From Flavitalea plasmicola (lineage in GTDB: Bacteria > Bacteroidota > Bacteroidia > Chitinophagales > Chitinophagaceae): a stretch of DNA of 64,000 bases. The stretch is taken from contig NZ_JAUOTO010000008.1 of NCBI RefSeq assembly GCF_030546645.1, positions 310,001 to 374,000 of the forward strand, written 5' to 3'. The translations under genes were made by a program, and so were the position numbers. A model generated the notes under the pieces. That model did no database searches and had not been told where the DNA came from. It saw only the letters and a list, made by a program, of their open reading frames with translations. Below are positions 8,275 to 15,230 of the stretch, piece by piece; the stretch's first letter is position 1; every line of letters starts with the position of its first letter.

Positions 8275-8874
8275 CTACGTAAGCACTGCGATCAGCCCCT
8301 TGACAATCGCCCCGAGCTTCACTCCTTCCAAAACCCTTGACTCCGAGCTACCATGCTGCAGCACAGACCGCTCATGGGAAGTCACACACATCTCACATCC
8401 ATTGATGGACGAAACCACCAGGCTCACCAGCTCAAAAAACTCCTTGCCCAATACAGGATTGGCCATGATGCTCATCTTGATCCCCGCTGGCTGATTGGTA
8501 TAAAAATCCTTTTGTATGAAGTGTCTGAATCGGTAGAACACATTGTTCGTATTCATCAATGAGGTACAGGCTATGATCTCCGCGACCTCTGCCTCCGTCG
8601 CACCGGCATCCTTCGCCAGACCAGTAAAAGCATCCTGCAACAAAGCGTATTTCTCATTGACGGCTACCGCCAGCGCCAGCAGCAGGGACTCCTTCCTGTT
8701 CAGATGCTGGTTGTTATTAAGAACATTGCCGACATTGATCTTCAGATCTTTGATAAACCTCGACTCCGCCCCGACAAGGGCCCGGACGCTGGAGGAAGGT
8801 TCATAGTCCGGTATATTCAATTCCAATAAAAGGTTCTGAAATGTTTCGTTTTGCAGCGTGACTGTGGCACTCAT
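8275..8874 (-). CDS. ahpD: AhpD-like carboxymuconolactone-decarboxylase-family peroxidase
   Basis: 199 residues from MSATVTLQNETF at 8874 (an earlier in-frame Met at 8922 would lie in the ahpC-ahpD gap). All-helical CMD/AhpD fold; the redox motif CEMCVTSHE supplies Cys160-x-x-Cys163 and His167. In mycobacteria AhpD with lipoamide re-reduces AhpC. Here it follows the peroxiredoxin gene by 64 nt on the same strand, so the two very probably form an AhpC/AhpD peroxide-reducing pair. No ahpF is adjacent. The short N-terminal region resembles the fused half of the double-domain AhpD family. Confidence 0.85.
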   Translation of the reverse strand: MSATVTLQNETFQNLLLELNIPDYEPSSSVRALVGAESRFIKDLKINVGNVLNNNQHLNRKESLLLALAVAVNEKYALLQDAFTGLAKDAGATEAEVAEIIACTSLMNTNNVFYRFRHFIQKDFYTNQPAGIKMSIMANPVLGKEFFELVSLVVSSINGCEMCVTSHERSVLQHGSSESRVLEGVKLGAIVKGLIAVLT

Positions 8875-8938
8875 ATGAATGTATTTTATAAAGGCAGGGA
8901 TAACCCTGCCTTTTATGATCAATGGATATTTCAGTCGA

Positions 8939-9508
8939 TTAATTCATGCTCAACTGCGTAGTCAGCGTTTCCTCGCCTTTCTTCCAGTTGCAGGGACATA
9001 GTTCGTCCGTCTGCAAAGCATCCAATACACGGATGACTTCCTGAACACTGCGCCCTACATTCAGGTCATATACGCTTACCCAACGGACAATGCCCTGAGG
9101 ATCGATGATGAAAGTTGCACGATAAGCGATCTTTTCTTCCTTGTCCAGGATCCCCAGCTCTTCAGCCAGAGACTTGGATGTATCAGCCAGCATGGGGAAT
9201 TTCAGATCACGCAGATCGCTGTGGTCCCTTCTCCAGGCGGCATGTACAAACTCTGAATCGGTGGAAGCGCCGATCAGGACAGTATCCCTGTCGACAAACT
9301 CACTGTGCTTCTTGTTAAACTCGGCTATCTCCGTAGGGCAAACGAAAGTGAAATCCTTCGGCCACCAGAACAGCACGGTCCATTTTCCTTCCGCGCTCGC
9401 ATACTCATGTGTCAACTCTGTAAATTCCTTTCCTTTCTCAATAGATACAACTGCTTTCTTCTTAAAAGCAGGAAATTTTTCGCCGATTGATAAGATCCTG
9501 TTGGACAT
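8939..9508 (-). CDS. ahpC: AhpC-type 2-Cys peroxiredoxin
   Basis: Thiol peroxidase reducing hydrogen peroxide and organic hydroperoxides in the cytoplasm. 189 residues from MSNRILSIGEKFP at 9508; a Met 16 codons upstream is not supported. The peroxidatic Cys57 is in FTFVCPTE, and the fold continues with DTVLIGASTDSEFVH, FPMLADTSK and RATFIIDPQGIVRWV. Two C-terminal cysteines (171, 173, in DELCPCNWKKGEE) give resolving residues, as in the CxC tail of AhpD-linked AhpC. The usual FFYP before the active site is FWWP. Upstream gene of the ahpC-ahpD pair. Confidence 0.9.
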   Translation of the reverse strand: MSNRILSIGEKFPAFKKKAVVSIEKGKEFTELTHEYASAEGKWTVLFWWPKDFTFVCPTEIAEFNKKHSEFVDRDTVLIGASTDSEFVHAAWRRDHSDLRDLKFPMLADTSKSLAEELGILDKEEKIAYRATFIIDPQGIVRWVSVYDLNVGRSVQEVIRVLDALQTDELCPCNWKKGEETLTTQLSMN

Positions 9509-9569
9509 ATTTGATTTGTTTTTTAATATGAAATGAGTCATTTCGCAGGCGGGCAAATCGTCTTGGGTC

Positions 9570-9589
9570 TTCTCGCTGTAGTGCGAGAA
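9570..9589. promoter_or_regulatory. Dyad in the ahpC leader
   Basis: Perfect 7-bp inverted repeat TTCTCGC (9570-9576) / GCGAGAA (9583-9589) with a 6-nt centre. It lies just downstream of the candidate -7 box at 9601-9608, so it would be in the first part of the ahpC transcript or act as an operator over the start site. Function is inferred from position only. Confidence 0.35.
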
Positions 9590-9600
9590 ATAAGATGCTG

Positions 9601-9608
9601 CAAATATA
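9601..9608 (-). promoter_or_regulatory. Candidate -7 box for ahpC
   Basis: The minus strand reads TATATTTG, a full match to TAnnTTTG, about 92 nt before the ahpC ATG. There is no TTG at the proper -33 distance, which is what one would expect of an activator-dependent stress promoter, but this is inference. Confidence 0.35.
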
Positions 9609-9663
9609 GCGCAGCAACCTGATAGAATACGATCATAATTATCTATAATCCAATAGACAAAAT

Positions 9664-10872
9664 CTATATATCGGAAACAGCGGCTGAAACTTCCTGTGCG
9701 GGCCGGGCCGGTGTTTCTTCACCAGTAAGGATCCTTTTCACCAGCACCGTGATGGCAATGCCAAATAATGCGATCAGCCCAAAAGACCAGCGCAATCCTG
9801 CTATTTCCGCCACGGAACCCACCAAAGGCGGCACCAGGAGAAAACCAAAATAACCCACCGTCGACACCGCCGCAATGGCCGACCCGCTGCTCATACCCAC
9901 CGCCCGGCCGGCCATGCTGAACACCATCGGGATCACACAGCTAACGCCAAAGCCTGTCAGCATAAAGCCCAGTCCGGCCGTCAGCGGAAAAGGCAGCAGC
10001 GCCGCAAACAGCAGCCCCAGCCCTATCAACCATCCACTATATATCAGCATGTTCCTGATCCCATACTTGTTGGCCAGTTTATCCCCCGTCAGCCGGCCCA
10101 GGGTCATAGCCACCATATACACCACAAACCCTGCAGTGGCCACCTTACCGGAAGTATGCACTGCCTTGCGGAAATAAATGCCGCTCCAGTCATACATCGT
10201 CCCTTCACAGGCCATGGAAGCAAATGAAATGACACCGAATTTTGCCAGCGCCCTGTCAGGAAGAGCAAACCAGGGCCGCCTTTCCCGGGCTGCCGGCGCC
10301 TGTGGAAGAGCACCGGGATAAGCATAAAAAGCCAGCAAGGTCAGCACGATACCCACCAGCAGAAAATGCCAGCCAGGGCTGATGACAAAGGACACCATCA
10401 GGCTCCCTAGGGCGGCGCCGCCAAATCCGGCCAGGCTCCAGACGCCGTGAAAACGGGCGATGATACTCCGGTCGTATAAAGCCTGTACCCCGATGGATTG
10501 CGCATTGGCGGAAATATTCAGCAGATTACGGGAAGCCCCGAAACAAAACAGCCCCAACACCAGTTCCCAGGTGCGCGTAGCAAAACCTATTCCACAGAGC
10601 ATGAGATTGAACAGTACAGCCCCTCCCATCATAATGACCCGGCTGTCAAATCGGCTCAGCAAGGCTCCGGTGACAGGCAAGGTCAGCATAAGGCCGATGG
10701 GCAGGGCGAAAAGAACTGCGCCTAATTGCGCTTCGTTCAGCTGCAGTTGCTGCTGGATAGTAGGAATCCGGGACGCCCACGTAGAAAACCCAAATCCGGA
10801 AACAAAGAAAAAAATAGCTACCATGACCCGGCTCCCGCCGGGAGAAAAGGACCTAACCTGTCTTATTGCCAT
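9664..10872 (-). CDS. Major facilitator superfamily transporter (YbjJ-like)
   Basis: 402 residues, 12 predicted membrane helices, inner membrane. The N-terminal half has FFVSGFGFSTWASRIPTIQQ and the loop 2-3 motif GALLSRFDSRVIMMGG; the half-way loop is LPQAPAARERRPWF; the second half repeats the pattern with TLGRLTGDKLANKYGIRNML. This resembles the YbjJ/fucose-permease-like MFS branch. Substrate is unknown. It is divergent from hsp20 and separated from ahpC by a promoter region, so it is probably monocistronic. Confidence 0.85.
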   Translation of the reverse strand: MAIRQVRSFSPGGSRVMVAIFFFVSGFGFSTWASRIPTIQQQLQLNEAQLGAVLFALPIGLMLTLPVTGALLSRFDSRVIMMGGAVLFNLMLCGIGFATRTWELVLGLFCFGASRNLLNISANAQSIGVQALYDRSIIARFHGVWSLAGFGGAALGSLMVSFVISPGWHFLLVGIVLTLLAFYAYPGALPQAPAARERRPWFALPDRALAKFGVISFASMACEGTMYDWSGIYFRKAVHTSGKVATAGFVVYMVAMTLGRLTGDKLANKYGIRNMLIYSGWLIGLGLLFAALLPFPLTAGLGFMLTGFGVSCVIPMVFSMAGRAVGMSSGSAIAAVSTVGYFGFLLVPPLVGSVAEIAGLRWSFGLIALFGIAITVLVKRILTGEETPARPAQEVSAAVSDI

Positions 10873-10900
10873 TCCTTGTTAACACTATTTGATAAAAAAA

Positions 10901-10908
10901 CAAATTTA
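10901..10908 (-). promoter_or_regulatory. Candidate -7 box for the MFS gene
   Basis: The minus strand reads TAAATTTG (TAnnTTTG), 28 nt before the ATG at 10872. The only nearby TTG is too close to serve as -33, so confidence is limited. Confidence 0.35.
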
Positions 10909-11007
10909 CCACTCTGGCAATCTTTTTGTGGCCTTTTTTATAAAATACGGATCCCTCACCGGTCGCCCCCTCCATAAGCCTGAGACTTGTTTTTATCACC
11001 TTAAAAT

Positions 11008-11015
11008 AAAGGAGG
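11008..11015 (+). promoter_or_regulatory. Unusually strong Shine-Dalgarno before hsp20
   Basis: AAAGGAGG lies 4 nt before the ATG at 11020. Most genes in this window have no recognisable ribosome-binding site, as is usual for Bacteroidota, where the anti-SD is poorly used. This one fixes the hsp20 start. Confidence 0.55.
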
Positions 11016-11019
11016 TCTT

Positions 11020-11466
11020 ATGTCTACTAAAGATTTAGCCAGAAGAGGAGAAACGCTTCCCACCATTTTTCAGGATTTCTTCAAGCCCTGGGATAGGTGG
11101 TTTGATACCAATGGCGGTTCTTTGTCCCGCATGCTGACGGTTCCGGCTGTGAACATTATGGAAAAATCGGACCATTTCGAAATTTCCTTGGCCGTGCCAG
11201 GCATGAAAAAAGACGATTTCGACATCGATGTGGAAGGCAACATGCTTACCATCAGCGCAGAGAAAGAGGAACAAAAGGAGCATAAAGACGCCAGGCACAC
11301 CCGGACGGAGTTCAACTTTACTTCATTCTCAAGAACCTTTACCCTGCCGGATGGCGTGTTAAAAGACAAGATCGATGCCACCTATGAGAACGGATTGCTC
11401 AGGCTGGTCCTGCCTAAAACTGAAGAGGCAAGAAAACCGGCTTCCAAACATATCACCGTTAAATAA
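11020..11466 (+). CDS. Small heat-shock protein, Hsp20/alpha-crystallin family
   Basis: ATP-independent holdase chaperone of the cytoplasm, 148 residues. The alpha-crystallin domain covers about residues 40-140: VPAVNIMEKSDHFEISLAVPG, KKDDFDIDVEGNMLTISAEK, RTEFNFTSFSRTFTLPDGV and the closing YENGLLRLVLPK. The C-terminal tail KHITVK supplies the I-x-V motif that docks neighbouring dimers in the oligomer. No CIRCE element is visible upstream. Single gene with an exceptional Shine-Dalgarno and a strong terminator behind it. Confidence 0.95.
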   Translation: MSTKDLARRGETLPTIFQDFFKPWDRWFDTNGGSLSRMLTVPAVNIMEKSDHFEISLAVPGMKKDDFDIDVEGNMLTISAEKEEQKEHKDARHTRTEFNFTSFSRTFTLPDGVLKDKIDATYENGLLRLVLPKTEEARKPASKHITVK

Positions 11467-11477
11467 CCAGGTAAATG

Positions 11478-11512
11478 AAAAGTTCCTGCCGCTTGCCGCG
11501 GCAGGAACTTTT
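11478..11512. terminator. Bidirectional terminator between hsp20 and the M56 protease gene
   Basis: A 15-bp perfect stem (11478-11492 with 11498-11512) around a 5-nt loop; the arm is AAAAGTTCCTGCCGC, so both strands carry a terminal T run after the stem. It serves two convergent genes, hsp20 (+) and the BlaR1-like gene (-), with stops 11 and 18 nt away. Confidence 0.8.
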
Positions 11513-11530
11513 AAGATCTTACGGTCTGGA

Positions 11531-13984
11531 CTAATCAAAAGCATTCTTCAAACGGATATATTTGTTCAGATCATCCGATACGAACCCTTTCTCCTTCATC
11601 TTACTGACATAGGCAGGAGTGACGCCCATTGCCTTTACAGAGGCCAGCTGGTTCAGGGGGATGTCCTTAAACCCGATGGCATTGAACTCTTTGATGAATT
11701 CAGGCGTAATCCCCATGGATTTCAACGAAGCCAAATGATTCACCGAAATATCCTTATAGCCCAGCGCTAAAAAACCTTTCACATAGTCAGGCGTAATATT
11801 CAGGGATTTCAGGGAAATAAGGTTATGCACAGGGATATCCTTATAGCCGATGGCATGAAACCCATTGATGAACTCCGGCGTCACATTCAGTGAACGCAGA
11901 CTTACAATCTCCCTGGACGCAAGATCCGGATATCCCTCTCTCCTGAGCGAAGCCACATAATCGCTGTCAATACGAAGGGATTTGTAAGTGATGATATCCT
12001 GAGGAGGCGTGGAGGCGGGAAAACGACGCAGATAAGCGCCATCGATCTTCAGGGATTTAAACGTGATCAGCTTCTCCGCCGGCAGGTGGTCATACCCCGC
12101 TTTACGCACATCGTCTATAAATTCTTTGTCTATATGCAGCGCCTTGAAAGTAATGAGATGGTTTTCCGAAATGTCGGCATAGCCCATTTCACGGACTCCC
12201 TGGATATAAGGCTTGTCAATCCCCAGTGCAGCCATAGAAATAAGATGATTTTTCGATATATCCGGATATCCATTGCTGTGCAACATGTCGGCATAGTCCT
12301 TCTTTATATCCAGCAGGAAAAAAGACAACAGTTCATCTTCTTCCATCACTACCTTTTGCTGCCGCATCTGGGACAGGTAAGCTGCATCTGGCTGAAACTT
12401 ATAGTGGCCGAAACCCTGTTCGCCATCAAACTGGCCCGAGAAATGCATGGTGCCCGCTTCACGCGTCAGGGCAAACTCCACTTTACCCACGCCGGATAGG
12501 AATAATTGGCGACGTGCAACGGTGAAGCTGCTGTTCCACCGGTGGTCATCGTCCTGGTCGCGCAGCTCGATCGTCACATTGTCCCCTTTATTATCCTGTT
12601 TGTAATTCGTAATGAACCAGGAACCTTCCATCCTGTCAGCCCGGGAAGAAGGCTTGGACGTGTCCATCGGTGGAATGGGTACGGGCACAGGCGCCGGGAC
12701 GGGAGCTTGCCCCGGCTGAATATCGGGCGCCGGCCCCCGCTGTATGCCGGGGATCGACAGAGGAGCCTGGCCGTCACGGAGTGTCGCAAGAGGCCTTTCC
12801 ACAGGCTGCAGGGCGGCAACGGGCGCCATCGCAACAACGGGGGCCGCAACAGGAGCTGCGTTTACCACCGGCGCCGGGAGCACGGGCAGCACCTGCGCTT
12901 TGCGAGAATGCTTACTGTCCTGGGCCAGGGCAGCCGGCCTGTTCAATATCCAGGTCAGGAAAATGAACAGGGGCAGCAGGATAAAATACTTCCAGGCAGT
13001 ATGACGAGCGGAGTTTTGAGCATTCATCATAATTATACGTCTTTTTAAAAGTGATTGATTATAGTTCGAGGAAATGCTGAGCGGGACATCCGGAGCCGCT
13101 ACTTTTATAAGGCTTAACTGATAAGCCGACCTGTCAATGCCCGGATGCCGAAGCACATGGCGGTCGGTGAGAAATTCGAGGTTGTTCTCCAATTCCCGCC
13201 TGAACCACCAGATAAAGGGATTGAACCATTGGAACACAATGCCGATCTCCGCCAGCAGAATATCCACTGTGTGCCAGCCGCCGGCATGGACCTTCTCATG
13301 CAGCAGGATCTGGTGATAGGTGTCCGGATCATAACGGTGCGGATGAATGAAGATCATCTTCCCGAATGAACAGGGACCATGCACACCGGCCGTTGCAATG
13401 ATCCTGTACTGCCCGTCCCGGATCACCGGTGCCTTGTACCGCTGCACCAGCAGCATGATCACCTGTCGCAGCATGTTCCCCCCCAGGACGATCACACCAA
13501 ACAGGTAGAGATAAAAAAGTACGGACAGCATACGCGGGAAAAAGTTACCCCCGGCAGCTACGGTCGCAGACGTGGCAACAGGGGGAGACGGGACGGGAGG
13601 CAAGGGTGCGGCAGCCTGCTTTTGCGGCGCTGCCACCCGCGCAGAAAGCTCGGTCGGCTTCCGGTGAAAGACGGCCGCCGGAACAGCGGTATGCTCCCCT
13701 CTGGCCGCAGTGGACGAAGGAGCCGGCGCCGCGCCAGCCCCCATAGGCTCACCCCGTACAGGAACAACCGTCGAAACAACCGGCGTCGCCGCAGCAGCCG
13801 CCACCGGCGCCTGCCAGCTCCACGCCCTCGGTATGGGCAGCAATGGCAACACGAAAGCCACCAGCAGACAGCCCAGTAATATCCACCTGTTAAGCGCATA
13901 AAATGTCAGCTTTTTCAGCAGCAGCCTGTAAGAAAAGGTGGCGGCAGCAATAAGAATGCTTACATGCAGGATATAAGGTATCAT
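11531..13984 (-). CDS. BlaR1-like M56 membrane metalloprotease with C-terminal 29-residue repeats
   Basis: 817 residues. Membrane helices near residues 4-22, 33-50, ~145-170 and ~325-345 frame a cytoplasmic M56 zinc-protease domain with HEKVH at 229-233 and a downstream ELENNLEFLTDRH glutamate motif. In BlaR1/MecR1, signal-activated cleavage of the BlaI repressor derepresses the regulon. An Ala/Pro-rich stretch (60-130) and a Pro-rich linker (~360-440) are inserted. There is no penicillin-binding sensor domain. Instead, residues ~551-817 are nine imperfect 29-residue repeats of the type SLxxLxITPxYVxGFxxLGYKDI, one shortened by four residues (~640-664). The repeats are periplasmic if the topology holds. 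It is 4 nt from blaI, so co-transcribed. The sensed ligand is unknown. Confidence 0.85.
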   Translation of the reverse strand: MIPYILHVSILIAAATFSYRLLLKKLTFYALNRWILLGCLLVAFVLPLLPIPRAWSWQAPVAAAAATPVVSTVVPVRGEPMGAGAAPAPSSTAARGEHTAVPAAVFHRKPTELSARVAAPQKQAAAPLPPVPSPPVATSATVAAGGNFFPRMLSVLFYLYLFGVIVLGGNMLRQVIMLLVQRYKAPVIRDGQYRIIATAGVHGPCSFGKMIFIHPHRYDPDTYHQILLHEKVHAGGWHTVDILLAEIGIVFQWFNPFIWWFRRELENNLEFLTDRHVLRHPGIDRSAYQLSLIKVAAPDVPLSISSNYNQSLLKRRIIMMNAQNSARHTAWKYFILLPLFIFLTWILNRPAALAQDSKHSRKAQVLPVLPAPVVNAAPVAAPVVAMAPVAALQPVERPLATLRDGQAPLSIPGIQRGPAPDIQPGQAPVPAPVPVPIPPMDTSKPSSRADRMEGSWFITNYKQDNKGDNVTIELRDQDDDHRWNSSFTVARRQLFLSGVGKVEFALTREAGTMHFSGQFDGEQGFGHYKFQPDAAYLSQMRQQKVVMEEDELLSFFLLDIKKDYADMLHSNGYPDISKNHLISMAALGIDKPYIQGVREMGYADISENHLITFKALHIDKEFIDDVRKAGYDHLPAEKLITFKSLKIDGAYLRRFPASTPPQDIITYKSLRIDSDYVASLRREGYPDLASREIVSLRSLNVTPEFINGFHAIGYKDIPVHNLISLKSLNITPDYVKGFLALGYKDISVNHLASLKSMGITPEFIKEFNAIGFKDIPLNQLASVKAMGVTPAYVSKMKEKGFVSDDLNKYIRLKNAFD

Positions 13985-13988
13985 TTGA

Positions 13989-14351
13989 TCACTTTTTTTG
14001 GCTTTTTATGATCTCCAATATCTCATTGATCTCTTCCTTTGATATCTTCTGCTCTTTCGCAAAAAAGGCCAGCATGCGCGAATAAGAGTTGTTGAAATAT
14101 TGCTTGACGATGTCGTCAAATGCATGCTTCTGATACTGCTCCTTGGATATCACCGGAAAGTACCGGAAAGTATTCCCCAGCGCCTCATGGTCCAGAAAAC
14201 CTTTTTCCTCCAGGATGCGCACCATGGTGGCTACTGAATTATAATGAGGCTTGGGATCAGGCAGTTCGGCAATGATATCTTTAATGAATGCTTTCTCCAG
14301 GTGCCAGCAGGCTTGCATGATCTGCTCTTCCCGTTTAGCCAGTTTCTGCAT
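13989..14351 (-). CDS. BlaI/MecI/CopY-family repressor
   Basis: 120-residue winged-helix repressor, dimerising through its C-terminus, the normal partner of BlaR1-type proteases. The DNA-binding part is KLAKREEQIMQACWHLEKAF then PHYNSVATMVRILEEKGFLD (recognition helix) and the wing ALGNTFRYFPVIS; the helical dimerisation segment follows (residues 75-120). No beta-lactamase or copper gene is nearby, so its regulon beyond the blaI-blaR1 pair is unknown. Two dyads over its promoter are the expected autoregulatory sites. Confidence 0.92.
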   Translation of the reverse strand: MQKLAKREEQIMQACWHLEKAFIKDIIAELPDPKPHYNSVATMVRILEEKGFLDHEALGNTFRYFPVISKEQYQKHAFDDIVKQYFNNSYSRMLAFFAKEQKISKEEINEILEIIKSQKK

Positions 14352-14368
14352 TTTGTTGCTATTTTATC

Positions 14369-14399
14369 CTAAGCTACTACTAATCGATTAGTTTGCCAA
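14369..14399 (-). promoter_or_regulatory. Promoter of the blaI-blaR1 pair
   Basis: On the minus strand, TTG (14399-14397), 20 nt, then TAGCTTAG (14376-14369), one mismatch from TAnnTTTG. The -7 box is 17 nt before the blaI ATG. The spacer and the -33 are covered by the two dyads described separately, the geometry of a repressed promoter. Confidence 0.45.
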
Positions 14400-14413
14400 C
14401 TAATTCATTAGTT
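14379..14413. promoter_or_regulatory. Paired BlaI operators
   Basis: Two related dyads: ACTAATCGATTAGT (14379-14392, perfect 14-bp palindrome) and AACTAATTCATTAGTT (14398-14413, 7-bp arms around 2 nt). Both share ACTAAT-N2-ATTAGT and their centres are exactly 20 bp apart, about two helical turns. They overlie the spacer and -33 of the blaI promoter. Binding by the adjacent repressor is inferred. Confidence 0.6.
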
Positions 14414-14467
14414 TTTTGAAAAAATTTCTCCCGCCTCCCACTGCGGAGAAAGGACCCTCCAAATAAA

Positions 14468-14498
14468 TTTGGTCAGTGCTGAAATTGAAATAATTTTG
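14468..14498 (+). promoter_or_regulatory. Promoter of the ECF sigma gene, with overlapping 13-bp direct repeats
   Basis: TTTG (14468-14471), 19 nt, TAATTTTG (14491-14498): an exact Bacteroidota consensus promoter about 30 nt before the ATG at 14528. A 13-bp direct repeat, TTTGGTCAGTGCT (14468-14480) and TTTGGTAAGTGCT (14495-14507), overlaps the -33 and the -7 box respectively, 27 bp apart. Confidence 0.6.
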
Positions 14499-14527
14499 GT
14501 AAGTGCTTACAAACAACCTGCGAAGCA

Positions 14528-15154
14528 ATGTTTGACACTCAAATTCCAGATACTACGACAAAAACCTTTTCGCTGCCTGACGAGACTGACTTGCTTGCCC
14601 TTGTTGCAGAAGGCGATGAGAAGGCTTTTGGAATATTGTTCCACCACTACAGACCCAAGATCTACGCTTATGCCTTCCATTTATTCAGGAACATCGGACT
14701 GGCGGATGAATCGGTGCAGGAAGTCTTTCTTAAAGTATGGTTACACCGGAATAAGCTGCCGCATATCCTGAAATTCGAATCCTGGCTCTTTATCATAGCC
14801 CGCAATCAGATCTTCGATACACTCAAGCTGCTGGCTAAGGAAGCCGCCGCACGCAAACAAATGGCCCATCTTCTGGATCCAGAAGCCAATTTAGTTGAGG
14901 ATCAAGTTCTTACAAAAGAAAACGAAGTCCGCCTGCAAAACGCGCTCGATCATCTCTCCCCCCAGCAAAAACTGATCTTTACCCTCAGCCGCAACGAGGG
15001 AATGAAACATGAGGAGATCGCTTCTCAGCTCAATATTTCCCGCAACACAGTCAAGACGCATCTGGTACATGCCTTAAAGACCTTAAAAGATATTCTGCAC
15101 TTTCATTCCGACAACGCAATCTTCCTTCTCCTGAGCATCCCTTTTTTGTGCTAA
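14528..15154 (+). CDS. FecI-like ECF RNA polymerase sigma factor
   Basis: 208 residues. Region 2 covers about 25-95, with FHHYRPKIYAYAFHLFRN, ESVQEVFLKVWLHRN and FESWLFIIARNQIFDTLK; region 4 covers about 135-190, with LSPQQKLIFTLSRNEGMKHE and the helix-turn-helix IASQLNISRNTVKTHLVHAL. It opens a sigma - FecR - SusC - SusD series on one strand, the standard arrangement in which the surface receptor signals through FecR to free the sigma factor. The extreme C-terminus (FLLLSIPFLC) is hydrophobic, as in many Bacteroidota members. Confidence 0.93.
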   Translation: MFDTQIPDTTTKTFSLPDETDLLALVAEGDEKAFGILFHHYRPKIYAYAFHLFRNIGLADESVQEVFLKVWLHRNKLPHILKFESWLFIIARNQIFDTLKLLAKEAAARKQMAHLLDPEANLVEDQVLTKENEVRLQNALDHLSPQQKLIFTLSRNEGMKHEEIASQLNISRNTVKTHLVHALKTLKDILHFHSDNAIFLLLSIPFLC

Positions 15155-15230
15155 TACTGCTAAAACGTTTTTTTCATATCCCTATACTCCTACCGCCAGA
15201 ATTTACAGTCTTTACCTGTAATACTACATC

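Noticed and set aside
12506-13048. 180-codon plus-strand frame opposite the M56 protease
   Set aside because: Shadow of the proline-rich linker of the BlaR1-like protein; Arg-rich translation typical of antisense reading.
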